Source: Pseudomonas farris
GTDB taxonomy: Bacteria > Pseudomonadota > Gammaproteobacteria > Pseudomonadales > Pseudomonadaceae
Reading direction: 5' to 3'
Length of the DNA: 64,000 nt
Assembly (NCBI RefSeq): GCF_019145235.1
Contig: NZ_JAHSTV010000011.1
Location: 124,001 to 188,000 of the forward strand
Part shown: one piece after another, positions 15,427-24,694 of the stretch
Layout: each line of letters opens with the position of its first letter
How positions within the stretch are numbered: the first letter of the stretch is position 1
Position numbers and translations under genes: made by a program
The notes under the pieces: generated by a model
The model's input: the letters and a program-made list of their open reading frames with translations, nothing else
Told to the model about the DNA's origin: nothing
Databases searched by the model: none

Positions 15427-17301
15427 CTATCTAACGGCCCCACGCAATTCCCCCACCAACCCTTGCAACGTCGCCGGTTCAGCCACTTCAACGGCCACCG
15501 CCGGCCCCGCCACCAGGGTCACCCGCGACCACAGCCTGCGAAACACGCCCTTGTCCGGATCACGACTGAAGAAACTCCCCCACAACCCCTGCAACGCCAG
15601 CGGAATCACCGGCACCGGCGTTTCTTCGAGAATCCGCGTCAGCCCGCCCTTGAATTCGTTGATCTCGCCATCGGAGGTCAACTTGCCTTCAGGAAAAATG
15701 CACACCAGCTCACCATCCTTCAGGTACTGGGCGATGCGGGTGAAGGCTTTTTCGTAGATCTGAATGTCTTCCTGACGCCCGGCAATCGGAATCGTCCCCG
15801 CTGTGCGGAAGATGAAGTTCAGCACTGGCAAGTTGTAGATTTTGTAATACATCACAAAGCGAATTGGCCGACGCACTGCGCCGCCAATCAGCAACGCGTC
15901 GACGAACGACACATGGTTGCAAACCAGCAATGCCGCGCCTTCATCGGGAATCAGTTCCAGATTGCGATGCTCAACGCGGTACATGGAATGGCCAAGCAGC
16001 CAGATCATGAAGCGCATGCTGAACTCGGGGACGATTTTGAAGATGTAAGCGTTGACGCCGATGTTCAGCAGCGACACCACCAGGAACAGCTGCGGGATTG
16101 ACAGCTTGGCGAGGCTCAGCAAGACGATCGACACAATCGCCGAGACCACCATAAACAGGGCGTTAAGAATGTTGTTCGCAGCGATCACCCGCGCCCGTTC
16201 GTTCTCGACGGTACGCGACTGGATCAGCGCATACAGAGGCACGATGTAAAAACCGCCGAAGATCCCGAGCCCAAGAATATCGATCAACACCAGCCAGGCG
16301 TGGCCAAACCCAAGGACTTCGATCCAGCCATGGCCGGCAACGCTGTCCGGAATTCCACCGGAATGCCACCACAGCAACAGGCCAAACACCGTCAGACCGA
16401 ATGAGCCAAACGGCACCAGACCGATCTCGACTTTGCGCCCGGAGAGCTTCTCGCAGAGCATCGAACCCAGTGCGATACCGACCGAGAACACTGTAAGAAT
16501 CAGCGTTACTACGGTCTCATCGCCGTGCATCCATTCCTTGGCATACGCCGGGATTTGCGTCAGATAAATCGCCCCGACAAACCAGAACCACGAGTTGCCG
16601 ACGATCGAACGCGATACCGCGGGCGTTTGCCCGAGGCCCAGCTTCAAGGTGGCCCAGGATTGGCTGAAGATGTTCCAGTTCAAACGCATTTCCGGCGATG
16701 CCGCCGCGGCTCGGGGAATGCTGCGGCTGGCCAGGTAACCGAGTACCGCGATCCCGATGATTGCCATGGACACGACCGGCGCGTAGTTGCTGGTGGACAT
16801 CATGATCCCGGCACCAATCGTCCCGGCGAGAATCGCCAGGAAAGTGCCCATTTCCACCAGACCGTTGCCGCCCACCAATTCTTCTTCGCGCAAGGCCTGC
16901 GGCAGGATTGAGTACTTCACCGGCCCGAACAGCGCCGAGTGGGTACCCATAGCAAACAGCGCCAGCAGCATCAGCGACAGGTGATCGAACATGAAACCGA
17001 CCGCCCCTACCGCCATGATGACGATCTCCCCGAGCTTGATCAGTCGGATCAGTGCGTCCTTAGCGAACTTTTCCCCGAATTGCCCGGCCAAAGCCGAGAA
17101 CAGGAAAAACGGCAAGATAAACAGCAACGCACACAAGTTGACCCAGATCGAACGGTCACCCTCGATGGTCAACCTGTACAAAATGGCGAGGATCAGCGAC
17201 TGCTTGAAGATGTTGTCATTGAAGGCCCCGAGGGACTGCGTGACAAAAAACGGCAGGAAGCGCCGAGTGCGGAGCAAGGTGAATTGTGAGGGGTGACTCA
17301 T
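15427..17301 (-). CDS. MFS (LplT-like) - lysophospholipid acyltransferase (PlsC) fusion
   Basis: 624-residue inner-membrane fusion protein. Residues 1 to about 410 are an MFS transporter similar to the lysophospholipid flippase LplT (LGAFNDNIFKQSLILA at the start is characteristic). Residues about 430-610 are a PlsC-type acyltransferase with the HX4D motif NHVSFVD and the FPEGKLTSDGE block. E. coli uses LplT plus Aas to take up and re-acylate lysophospholipids; here transport and acylation are in one chain, without the acyl-ACP/AMP-ligase domain that Aas carries. The role is therefore phospholipid recycling, by inference. The gene is alone, convergent with sugE. Confidence 0.9.
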   Translation of the reverse strand: MSHPSQFTLLRTRRFLPFFVTQSLGAFNDNIFKQSLILAILYRLTIEGDRSIWVNLCALLFILPFFLFSALAGQFGEKFAKDALIRLIKLGEIVIMAVGAVGFMFDHLSLMLLALFAMGTHSALFGPVKYSILPQALREEELVGGNGLVEMGTFLAILAGTIGAGIMMSTSNYAPVVSMAIIGIAVLGYLASRSIPRAAAASPEMRLNWNIFSQSWATLKLGLGQTPAVSRSIVGNSWFWFVGAIYLTQIPAYAKEWMHGDETVVTLILTVFSVGIALGSMLCEKLSGRKVEIGLVPFGSFGLTVFGLLLWWHSGGIPDSVAGHGWIEVLGFGHAWLVLIDILGLGIFGGFYIVPLYALIQSRTVENERARVIAANNILNALFMVVSAIVSIVLLSLAKLSIPQLFLVVSLLNIGVNAYIFKIVPEFSMRFMIWLLGHSMYRVEHRNLELIPDEGAALLVCNHVSFVDALLIGGAVRRPIRFVMYYKIYNLPVLNFIFRTAGTIPIAGRQEDIQIYEKAFTRIAQYLKDGELVCIFPEGKLTSDGEINEFKGGLTRILEETPVPVIPLALQGLWGSFFSRDPDKGVFRRLWSRVTLVAGPAVAVEVAEPATLQGLVGELRGAVR

Positions 17302-17398
17302 CTTCCATGTGTCCCTGATTTTGGCTGGAGAGTGGCGCGGATACTGTTATTGGATGCCGGACATCGATCCAGGCCACAGATTACCTAATCTTTGCCCC

Positions 17399-18550
17399 TT
17401 ATTTCTTTAATCCTGCAATGCACGGCGAGACAAACAGCTCACCTCGCCACGCACCCTGTACCGTCCGATTGGCGACAAGCAGCCACATCACTGCCAGCAT
17501 GGCCACCAACACGCAACCAAAGACACTGAAAAACGTCAGGCTCAAGGTGCTGGCCAGTTTCAGCGTAGCCAGTGAATAGACACCCAGCGGGAAAGTGAAG
17601 CCCCACCAGCCGAGGTTGAACGGGATACCGGCGCGCAAGTAACGCACGGTGATCAACAGCGCTATCAGCATCCACCAGAGCCCGAAGCCCCACAACGTGA
17701 TGCCGGCCACCAAGCCAAGCCCAGCGGCGATCTCGCCAATACCCGGCAGACCGTTGGCGGCGAAGATCGCTGGCGCGTCGGCGCCCAACAGCAACATGCC
17801 CAGCGCACCGGTGCCAATCGGCCCAAGGGCCAGCCAGCTCGAGGCGGCCATGTTTTCGTGGGGCAATTTATGCAACGCCATGCGCAGCAACAGGATGGTC
17901 AGAATGCTGAACGCTACCGGCAGGGAAAAGGCCCAGAGCACGTAGCTGGTCACCAACACCACCAGTTGTGAATGAGCATCGGCCAAGTGCGGCGCCAGCA
18001 AGCCACCGCTGGCAGCCGCCACTTCCGCCGCCACCACCGGCAACAGCCAGACGGCGGTCATCTGGTCGATGCTGTGCTCCTGCCGGGTGAACATCATGTA
18101 GGGAATCAATACCCCGCAGGCCAGCGACATCGCCACGTCCAGCCACCACAGTATTTCGGCGAGATGGATCACACCGTCACCCCAGCGCGGTAAACCGAAC
18201 AACAGAAAACCGTTGATGATGGTCGCAAGGCCCATGGGAATGGTGCCGAAAAACATCGAAACCGTGGAGTGTCCGAAAATCCGTCGCGCCTCGTCGAAGA
18301 ACATGACCCAACGGGCGGCATACATGGCCGTGAACACAACAAACAGGACAATATTGAACAACCACAGGCCTTCGGCAAACGCATGCAGACCGGGATTCGA
18401 TACCGGCAATTGCGCAAGCGCCAGCGCCAACACCCCCGTGCCCATGGTCGCCGCGAACCAGTTGGGGGTGAATTGGCGGATGGCCTCCCGAGGGTGCTGC
18501 AAATGACTGAGCGGTTTGATACCGGGTTTAACGCTATGGGTGCAGGTCAT
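17399..18550 (-). CDS. TDT-family transporter (tellurite-resistance/dicarboxylate, Ssu1/TehA-like)
   Basis: 383-residue inner-membrane protein with ten hydrophobic helices and the TDT/SLAC1 fold (NWFAATMGTGVLALAL near residue 30, FGTIPMGLATIINGFLLFG near 100). Members export sulfite (Ssu1), take up malate (Mae1) or act as anion channels (TehA/SLAC1). The long sequence and NWFAATMGTG start favour the Ssu1/C4-dicarboxylate branch; the substrate cannot be fixed. It is a single gene with about 100 bases on either side and no paired regulator. Confidence 0.85.
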   Translation of the reverse strand: MTCTHSVKPGIKPLSHLQHPREAIRQFTPNWFAATMGTGVLALALAQLPVSNPGLHAFAEGLWLFNIVLFVVFTAMYAARWVMFFDEARRIFGHSTVSMFFGTIPMGLATIINGFLLFGLPRWGDGVIHLAEILWWLDVAMSLACGVLIPYMMFTRQEHSIDQMTAVWLLPVVAAEVAAASGGLLAPHLADAHSQLVVLVTSYVLWAFSLPVAFSILTILLLRMALHKLPHENMAASSWLALGPIGTGALGMLLLGADAPAIFAANGLPGIGEIAAGLGLVAGITLWGFGLWWMLIALLITVRYLRAGIPFNLGWWGFTFPLGVYSLATLKLASTLSLTFFSVFGCVLVAMLAVMWLLVANRTVQGAWRGELFVSPCIAGLKK

Positions 18551-18654
18551 GGTGAACTCCTGTCCTCTCGTGAGGTGGAGTTCATGGTAGATCCGAATCG
18601 AATATCGATATAACGGGTAATATCTCTAACTATTATCTGTTTTGCAGATAAGTA

Positions 18655-18966
18655 TCAGACGCTACCTTCCGTCTCAATCACTAATATCCTCGCCACACCC
18701 AGCGGATGAGCCACATGCTCGGTGCCTACCGAGGCATAAAAGATATCGCCGACTTCGAGTAGCGTTTCCTTTTCCAGGCCTTCTTCGCGATAACGCATCT
18801 GCACCTGCCCATCGAGCACCACGAACACTTCCTGACCGTCGTTGATGTGCCATTTATAGGGCTGATCGGTCCAATGCAAACGAGTGGTGATGCCGTTCAT
18901 GTTGGCGATGTCCAACGCCGCCCAGGCGCGGTCACCGGTGAAGGATTTACTGCGGATGATCTTCAT
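18655..18966 (-). CDS. Small cupin-domain protein
   Basis: 103-residue single-domain cupin from the ATG at 18966 (MKIIRSKSF). An upstream ATG at 19011 overlaps the stop of the MFS gene (ATGA) and would add 15 residues. The cupin motif is partly visible as HINDGQEVFVVLDGQVQMRY and GDIFYASVGTEHVAHPLG, which supply some metal-ligand positions. No catalytic function can be assigned; such proteins often bind small molecules or metals. Tight linkage to the MFS exporter suggests the same regulon. Confidence 0.85.
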   Translation of the reverse strand: MKIIRSKSFTGDRAWAALDIANMNGITTRLHWTDQPYKWHINDGQEVFVVLDGQVQMRYREEGLEKETLLEVGDIFYASVGTEHVAHPLGVARILVIETEGSV

Positions 18967-19007
18967 GGGGCGGTCCGTCTGAATAAATGCTGGGGCAAGG
19001 CTAACGG

Positions 19008-20201
19008 TCATCGGACATCGACGCCACAGACTTTGACGGACCGCTCACGCATCAACCCGAAGAGCGCACCGAGCGACAGGATAATCAGCACCGCGCCATA
19101 ACCATCGGTAGCTGCCACCAGGCCAAAGGTCCGCGTCAGACTGCCGGCCAGCAACGACGGCAAACAGAAAGCCAAGTAACTGAGTACATAAAACGCCGAC
19201 AGCAGCCCCGCCCGCTCATGAGGCAAGGCCAGCGGCACGATGCTTCGCAAGGCACCCAGGAAACCCGCTCCAAAACCGCCGCCCGCCACCAGAGTGCCGA
19301 AGAAAAACAACGGCAGGCTGGCGCTGTGTACCGCCAGCAGAATCAGCGCAACGCCTGCAGGCAGCAGGCTTGCGCCCAACAGCAAGACTTTGTCGGCCGG
19401 CCGATTGCGCAAGGTGTAGATCATCAAGGCGCCGGTCACCGTCAACACGGCCACCGTCGCCCCGCCAATCAGATTCGAGGTGGACCCAGTGGCGGTCCGC
19501 ACCAGAGACGGCGCCAGGGAAGCGAAAAAACCACCGAGCGCCCAAACCGCTAGATCTATCGGCAGCACCCGCCACAGCATACGCCGCGCTTGAATCGGCA
19601 CATGCAAGGTCGGGCGCAGCGAGGCCCAGGCACCCGGTTGCCGTGTGACGCTTTCCGGCAGGCGCCAGACGTACAACGCTTGCATCACAAACAGCGCGAA
19701 CAGCACCCAATAGGTCAATTGCAGCGGCAGCGGTGCAAACTCGGCCAACACACCGCAGCCCATGGCACCCAGCGCCATGCCCAGCAACGGCGCGACGCTG
19801 TTGACCATCGGCCCTTGCTGACGGTCAGTGTCCAGCAGCGCCGCACTCAAAACGGCGGTGGCCATGCCCGTGGCAAAACCCTGCAGGACCCGGGCACTGA
19901 TCAGCCAGGCAACGCTGTCGGCGTTGATAAACAGCAACATTGCCAGCATGTTCAGCAATACGGCGGTAAAAATCACCGGTTTGCGCCCCAGATAATCCGA
20001 AAGCGAACCGACCGTGAGCAACGCCGCCAGCAAGCTGAGGGCGTAGACGCCGAAAATCAGGGTCAGGGTCGCTGCCGAGAACTGCAGGTGTTCTTGATAC
20101 AAGTGATACAACGGCGTTGGCGCGGTGGAAGCGGCGAGAAAACTGAGTAAGGTGATCGCCAGAAACCACAGGCTGGAACGGTTTGACGCTAGACGAGACA
20201 T
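19008..20201 (-). CDS. MFS transporter, probable drug/metabolite exporter
   Basis: 397-residue protein from the ATG at 20201 with GGAG eight bases upstream; a TTG at 20216 is less likely. About 12 membrane segments are visible, with the MFS loop signature GSLSDYLGRKPV near residue 70. The AASTAPTPLYHLYQ segment near the start is common in small DHA1-like exporters. It is divergent from a TetR regulator across an 18-bp perfect inverted repeat that contains its own Shine-Dalgarno. The cupin gene overlaps or follows it. Repression by the TetR neighbour is likely but inferred. Confidence 0.9.
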   Translation of the reverse strand: MSRLASNRSSLWFLAITLLSFLAASTAPTPLYHLYQEHLQFSAATLTLIFGVYALSLLAALLTVGSLSDYLGRKPVIFTAVLLNMLAMLLFINADSVAWLISARVLQGFATGMATAVLSAALLDTDRQQGPMVNSVAPLLGMALGAMGCGVLAEFAPLPLQLTYWVLFALFVMQALYVWRLPESVTRQPGAWASLRPTLHVPIQARRMLWRVLPIDLAVWALGGFFASLAPSLVRTATGSTSNLIGGATVAVLTVTGALMIYTLRNRPADKVLLLGASLLPAGVALILLAVHSASLPLFFFGTLVAGGGFGAGFLGALRSIVPLALPHERAGLLSAFYVLSYLAFCLPSLLAGSLTRTFGLVAATDGYGAVLIILSLGALFGLMRERSVKVCGVDVR

Positions 20202-20202
20202 A

Positions 20203-20247
20203 AGCACACTCCGCAAAAGCTAACTTTTTGCTTTTGCGGAGTGTGCT
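20203..20247. promoter_or_regulatory. 18-bp perfect inverted repeat between MFS and TetR genes
   Basis: Arms AGCACACTCCGCAAAAGC (20203-20220) and GCTTTTGCGGAGTGTGCT (20230-20247) are separated by nine bases. As DNA it could be the TetR operator. As RNA in the MFS transcript it would bury the GGAG ribosome site. Confidence 0.75.
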
Positions 20248-20292
20248 ACTGGTAAACGCTTAAAGCAAATTCTTTGTGTTAAGGTCCGCCGT

Positions 20293-20832
20293 ATGGCTAT
20301 TAAAGAAGGTTTACGTCCTGGTGGCCGCAGCGCCAGGGTGCAAGAGTCAATTCATTCGGCAGTCCGCGCCCTCCTCGAAGAACAGGATCGCGCGAGCGTG
20401 ACCGTGCCGCAAATCGCTGCCCGAGCCGGGGTGACGCCGTCGACCATTTACCGGCGCTGGGGTGATCTGTCGGCGCTACTGGCCGACGTCGCCCTCGCCC
20501 GCATGCGCCCCGACAGCGAACCGGCCAACACCGGCAGCCTGCGCGGTGACGTGCGGGCCTGGGCGGAGCAGTATCTGGACGAAATGAGTTCCGAGCCCGG
20601 GCGCAACATGATGCGAGACGTGCAATCCAGCGCCACGCCGGGCTATTGCGTGACGATCATTGGCGGGCAGTTGCAGACGATTCTGGATCGCTATCCCGGG
20701 CAGCCGAAGCCGAGTGTCGATCGACTGATCAATATGGTGGTGGCGCCGACGGTGTTTCGCATCCTGTTTGCGACGCAGGCGCTGGAGGTTGAAGAGTTGC
20801 ATCGGTTGATTGATATTGCGTTGAGTCAGTGA
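20293..20832 (+). CDS. TetR/AcrR-family repressor
   Basis: 179 residues. The N-terminal helix-turn-helix (about 15-62) reads VTVPQIAARAGVTPSTIYRRWGDLSALLADVA, a clear TetR pattern. The C-terminal ligand domain (70-179) has no recognisable ligand. The start ATG at 20293 has AAGG nearby. Being divergent from the MFS exporter with a large palindrome in between is the classical layout for repressor control of an efflux pump. Confidence 0.92.
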   Translation: MAIKEGLRPGGRSARVQESIHSAVRALLEEQDRASVTVPQIAARAGVTPSTIYRRWGDLSALLADVALARMRPDSEPANTGSLRGDVRAWAEQYLDEMSSEPGRNMMRDVQSSATPGYCVTIIGGQLQTILDRYPGQPKPSVDRLINMVVAPTVFRILFATQALEVEELHRLIDIALSQ

Positions 20833-20837
20833 GGCCG

Positions 20838-20935
20838 CCTTCGCGAGCAAGCCCGCTCCCACACTGGATTGAGGATGCCCACAAATTTTGCGTTCACTGA
20901 CGATCGAGTGTGGGAGCGGGCTTGCTCGCGAAGAG
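20838..20935. repeat. REP inverted pair, TTCGCGAGC-first orientation
   Basis: CTTCGCGAGCAAGCCCGCTC and its inverse flank a roughly 45-base unique spacer. It starts six bases after the TetR stop. Confidence 0.9.
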
Positions 20936-21082
20936 CCCCGAAAGCACACCAAAAATCCAACTGACTCCCAACCTGCGACACCCCACCACGCCACGACCTT
21001 GGTCGACACTGACTAACTCAAGCGGTCATGCGAGACTGTCCTGACCGGGCGGAGTCTCGGATGTCTTTTGTCTGGAGTTCCC

Positions 21083-24000
21083 ATGTCGCTGTCCATCGGG
21101 CTGATCGCCACCGTCGCCCTGGCCTATATGGCCATCCTGTTCGCTATCGCCTTTTACGGTGATCGGCGCAGCACGCCGTTGCCGCCTCGGGTGCGTGCCT
21201 GGGTGTACAGCCTGTCGCTGGCCGTTTATTGCACCAGTTGGACCTTCTTTGGTGCCGTGGGCCAGGCGGCCGAACAACTCTGGTCATTCCTGCCGATCTA
21301 CCTCGGGCCGATCCTGCTGCTGGTGTGCGCGCCGTGGGTTCTGCAAAAAATGGTGATGATCAGCAAACAGGAAAACATCACCTCGATTGCCGACTTCATC
21401 GCCGCTCGTTACGGCAAATCCCAATCGCTGGCGGTGGTGGTGGCGCTGATCTGTCTGGTCGGCGTGCTGCCGTACATCGCCTTGCAGCTCAAGGGCATCG
21501 TGCTCGGCGTGAACCTGCTGATCGGCGCCGGTGCCGACGCCATGGGCACGCGCGCGCAAGACACGGCGCTGATCGTGTCCTTGGTGCTGGCACTGTTCAC
21601 CATCGTTTTCGGTACCCGCAACCTCGACGCCACGGAACACCACCGCGGCATGGTGCTGGCGATTGCCTTTGAATCGTTGGTCAAGCTGTTCGCGTTTCTC
21701 GCGGTCGGCGCGTTCGTGACCTACGGCTTGTACGACGGTTTCGACGACCTGTTCGACCAGGCCATGCTCGCCCCGCGCCTCGAAGCGTACTGGAAAGAAA
21801 CCATCAACTGGCCGTCCATGGTGGTGCAAACCGGCGTGGCGATGATGGCGATCATCTGCCTGCCCCGGCAGTTCCATGTAACCGTGGTGGAAAACATCGA
21901 CCCCCAGGATCTACGCTTGGCCAAGTGGGTGTTTCCGGCCTATCTGGCGCTGGCGGCATTGTTTGTTGTGCCAATCGCACTGGCCGGTCAGATGATGCTG
22001 CCCAGTTCGGTGCTGCCGGACTCCTTCGTCATCAGCCTGCCTCTGGCGGAATCTCATCCTGCCTTGGCGATGCTGGCGTTTATCGGCGGTGCTTCGGCGG
22101 CGACCGGTATGGTGATCGTGGCCAGCGTGGCGCTGTCGACCATGCTTTCCAATGACCTGCTGCTGCCGTGGTTGCTGCGGCGCAACAACGCCGAGCGACC
22201 GTTCGAAGTATTCCGTCAGTGGATGCTTTCGGTGCGGCGGGTAAGCATCGTGGTCATTCTGCTGCTGGCCTACGTCAGTTATCGACTGCTGGGCTCCACC
22301 GCGAGCCTGGCAACCATCGGCCAGATCGCCTTCGCTGCCGTCACCCAACTGGCCCCGGCCATGCTCGGCGCGCTGTACTGGAAACAGGCTAACCGTCGCG
22401 GAGTGTTCGCTGGGCTGGCCGCAGGCACGTTCCTCTGGTTCTACACCCTGGTGTTGCCGATCGCCGCCAAAAGTCTCGGCCTGCCCTTGAGCAGTTTTCC
22501 GGGCCTGGCCTGGCTGCAAGGCAACCCGTTGAACCTGCCGATCACGCCGCTGACTCAAGGCGTGGTGCTGTCCCTGGCGGGCAACTTCACCTTGTTCACC
22601 TGGGTCTCGCTACTGTCACGCACCCGGGTTTCGGAACACTGGCAGGCTGGCCGCTTCATCGGCCAGGAAATCAGTGCTCGCCCCAACGCCCGCTCAATGC
22701 TGGCGGTACAGATCAACGACTTGCAGCAACTGGCCGCCCGTTTTGTCGGCGAAGAGCGGGCTCGTCAGAGTTTCCTCCGTTTCGCCTACCGTCAGGGCAA
22801 AGGCTTCAACCCGAACCAGAACGCGGACGGTGAATGGATCGCCCATACCGAACGCTTGCTGGCCGGTGTACTCGGCGCTTCCTCGACCCGGGCGGTGGTA
22901 AAAGCCGCCATCGAAGGTCGGGAAATGCAACTCGAGGATGTCGTGCGGATCGCCGACGAAACCTCGGAAGTGCTGCAATTCAACCGCGCCCTGCTGCAAG
23001 GCGCCATCGAGAACATCACCCAAGGCATCAGCGTGGTCGACCAGTCGCTGAAACTAGTGGCCTGGAACCGGCGCTACCTTGAGTTATTCAACTACCCCGA
23101 CGGTTTGATCAGCGTTGGCCGGCCGATTGCCGACATCATTCGCTACAACGCCGAGCGCGGTCTGTGCGGGCCCGGCGAAGCGGAAGTGCATGTCGCCCGC
23201 CGCTTGCACTGGATGCGCCAGGGCCGGGCCCATACCTCCGAACGGTTGTTCCCCAATGGTCGAGTGATCGAGCTGATCGGCAACCCGATGCCCGGCGGCG
23301 GTTTCGTCATGAGCTTCACCGACATCACCGCGTTCCGCGAGGCTGAGCAGGCACTGACCGAAGCGAACGAAGGCCTCGAGCAACGGGTCACCGAACGGAC
23401 CCACGAGCTGTCGCAACTCAACGTTGCCCTGACCGAAGCCAAAGGTACCGCCGAATCGGCCAACCAGTCGAAAACCCGTTTTCTGGCTGCCGTCAGCCAT
23501 GACTTGATGCAACCGCTGAACGCCGCACGACTGTTCTCTGCCGCCCTCTCCCACCAGGAGGAAAACTTATCCAGTGAAGCCCGGAAACTGGTTCATCACC
23601 TGGACAGTTCACTGCGCTCGGCCGAGGACCTGATCAGCGACCTGCTGGACATTTCCCGCTTGGAAAACGGCAAGATCAACCCTGATCGCAAACCCTTCGT
23701 GCTCAATGAGTTGTTCCATACATTGGGCGCCGAGTTCCAGGCACTGGCGCAGGAACAGGGGCTGAAATTCCGCGTCAGGGGCAGCGCGCTGCGGGTCGAT
23801 AGCGACATCAAACTGCTACGGCGGATTTTGCAGAACTTCCTGACCAATGCCTTCCGCTATGCCAAAGGGCCGGTGCTGCTCGGCGTTCGGCGGCGCAACG
23901 GTGAGCTGAGCCTGGAGGTCTGGGACCGTGGACCGGGCATTCCGGAAGACAAACTGCAGGTGATTTTCGAAGAGTTCAAACGCCTCGACAGCCACCAGAC

Positions 24001-24553
24001 CCGGGCCGAGAAAGGTCTGGGCTTGGGCCTGGCGATTGCCGATGGGCTGTGTCGCGTGTTGGGTCATACCTTGCGCGTGCGCTCCTGGCTGGGTCGCGGC
24101 AGCGTGTTCAGTGTCAGCGTGCCGCTGGCTCGGGTACAAACCGCGACGCCGGCCAAGGTGGCCGAACTCAATGGCCATTTGCTCAGCGGCGCGCAGGTGC
24201 TGTGTATCGATAACGAAGACAGCATTTTGATCGGCATGAATAGTTTGCTCACGCGCTGGGGTTGCCAGGTCTGGACCGCGCGCAACCGTGAGGAATGCGC
24301 GACGCTGCTCGGTGATGGGATGCGTCCGCAATTGGCGCTGGTGGATTACCACCTGGACGATGGCGAGACAGGGACCGAGTTGATGGCGTGGTTGCGCACG
24401 CAACTGGGCGAGCCGGTGCCGGGGGTGGTGATCAGTGCCGACGGACGGCCAGAGACGGTGGCGCAGGTGCATGCAGCGGGCCTGGATTACCTGGCCAAAC
24501 CGGTGAAACCGGCGGCGTTGCGGGCGTTGTTGAGTCGGCATTTACCGTTGTAG
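21083..24553 (+). CDS. Hybrid sensor kinase with SSS transporter-like N-terminus (SSS-PAS-HK-REC)
   Basis: 1156-residue membrane sensor. Residues 1 to about 510 form a sodium/solute-symporter-like module with 12-13 helices, as in CbrA. Then come a PAS domain (about 630-750), a coiled coil, a histidine kinase with FLAAVSHDLMQPLN (phospho-acceptor H806), the N box NFLTNAFRYA and the G box KGLGLGLAI, and a C-terminal receiver with LALVDYHLDDG (D1088). It has no DNA-binding output, so it must signal by phosphotransfer or to a separate regulator. I recall it as the orthologue of PA3271. Start at 21083 with TGGAG upstream. The stimulus is unknown; transport by the SSS part is unproven. Confidence 0.93.
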   Translation: MSLSIGLIATVALAYMAILFAIAFYGDRRSTPLPPRVRAWVYSLSLAVYCTSWTFFGAVGQAAEQLWSFLPIYLGPILLLVCAPWVLQKMVMISKQENITSIADFIAARYGKSQSLAVVVALICLVGVLPYIALQLKGIVLGVNLLIGAGADAMGTRAQDTALIVSLVLALFTIVFGTRNLDATEHHRGMVLAIAFESLVKLFAFLAVGAFVTYGLYDGFDDLFDQAMLAPRLEAYWKETINWPSMVVQTGVAMMAIICLPRQFHVTVVENIDPQDLRLAKWVFPAYLALAALFVVPIALAGQMMLPSSVLPDSFVISLPLAESHPALAMLAFIGGASAATGMVIVASVALSTMLSNDLLLPWLLRRNNAERPFEVFRQWMLSVRRVSIVVILLLAYVSYRLLGSTASLATIGQIAFAAVTQLAPAMLGALYWKQANRRGVFAGLAAGTFLWFYTLVLPIAAKSLGLPLSSFPGLAWLQGNPLNLPITPLTQGVVLSLAGNFTLFTWVSLLSRTRVSEHWQAGRFIGQEISARPNARSMLAVQINDLQQLAARFVGEERARQSFLRFAYRQGKGFNPNQNADGEWIAHTERLLAGVLGASSTRAVVKAAIEGREMQLEDVVRIADETSEVLQFNRALLQGAIENITQGISVVDQSLKLVAWNRRYLELFNYPDGLISVGRPIADIIRYNAERGLCGPGEAEVHVARRLHWMRQGRAHTSERLFPNGRVIELIGNPMPGGGFVMSFTDITAFREAEQALTEANEGLEQRVTERTHELSQLNVALTEAKGTAESANQSKTRFLAAVSHDLMQPLNAARLFSAALSHQEENLSSEARKLVHHLDSSLRSAEDLISDLLDISRLENGKINPDRKPFVLNELFHTLGAEFQALAQEQGLKFRVRGSALRVDSDIKLLRRILQNFLTNAFRYAKGPVLLGVRRRNGELSLEVWDRGPGIPEDKLQVIFEEFKRLDSHQTRAEKGLGLGLAIADGLCRVLGHTLRVRSWLGRGSVFSVSVPLARVQTATPAKVAELNGHLLSGAQVLCIDNEDSILIGMNSLLTRWGCQVWTARNREECATLLGDGMRPQLALVDYHLDDGETGTELMAWLRTQLGEPVPGVVISADGRPETVAQVHAAGLDYLAKPVKPAALRALLSRHLPL

Positions 24554-24590
24554 TGCGGCAGGTTTGAACCCTGCAGTGGGGCGATTGACG

Positions 24591-24687
24591 CCTTCGCGAG
24601 CAAGCCCGCTCCCACAGTGGATTGGTGTTGTTGCACAAATAGAGTGAACGCCACAAACCCCTGTGGGAGCGGGCTTGCTCGCGAAGC
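24591..24687. repeat. REP inverted pair, TTCGCGAGC-first orientation
   Basis: CTTCGCGAGCAAGCCCGCTC and its inverse flank a roughly 50-base spacer. It lies between the convergent sensor kinase and rmuC genes, eight bases from the rmuC stop. Confidence 0.9.
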
Positions 24688-24694
24688 TTTTCGG

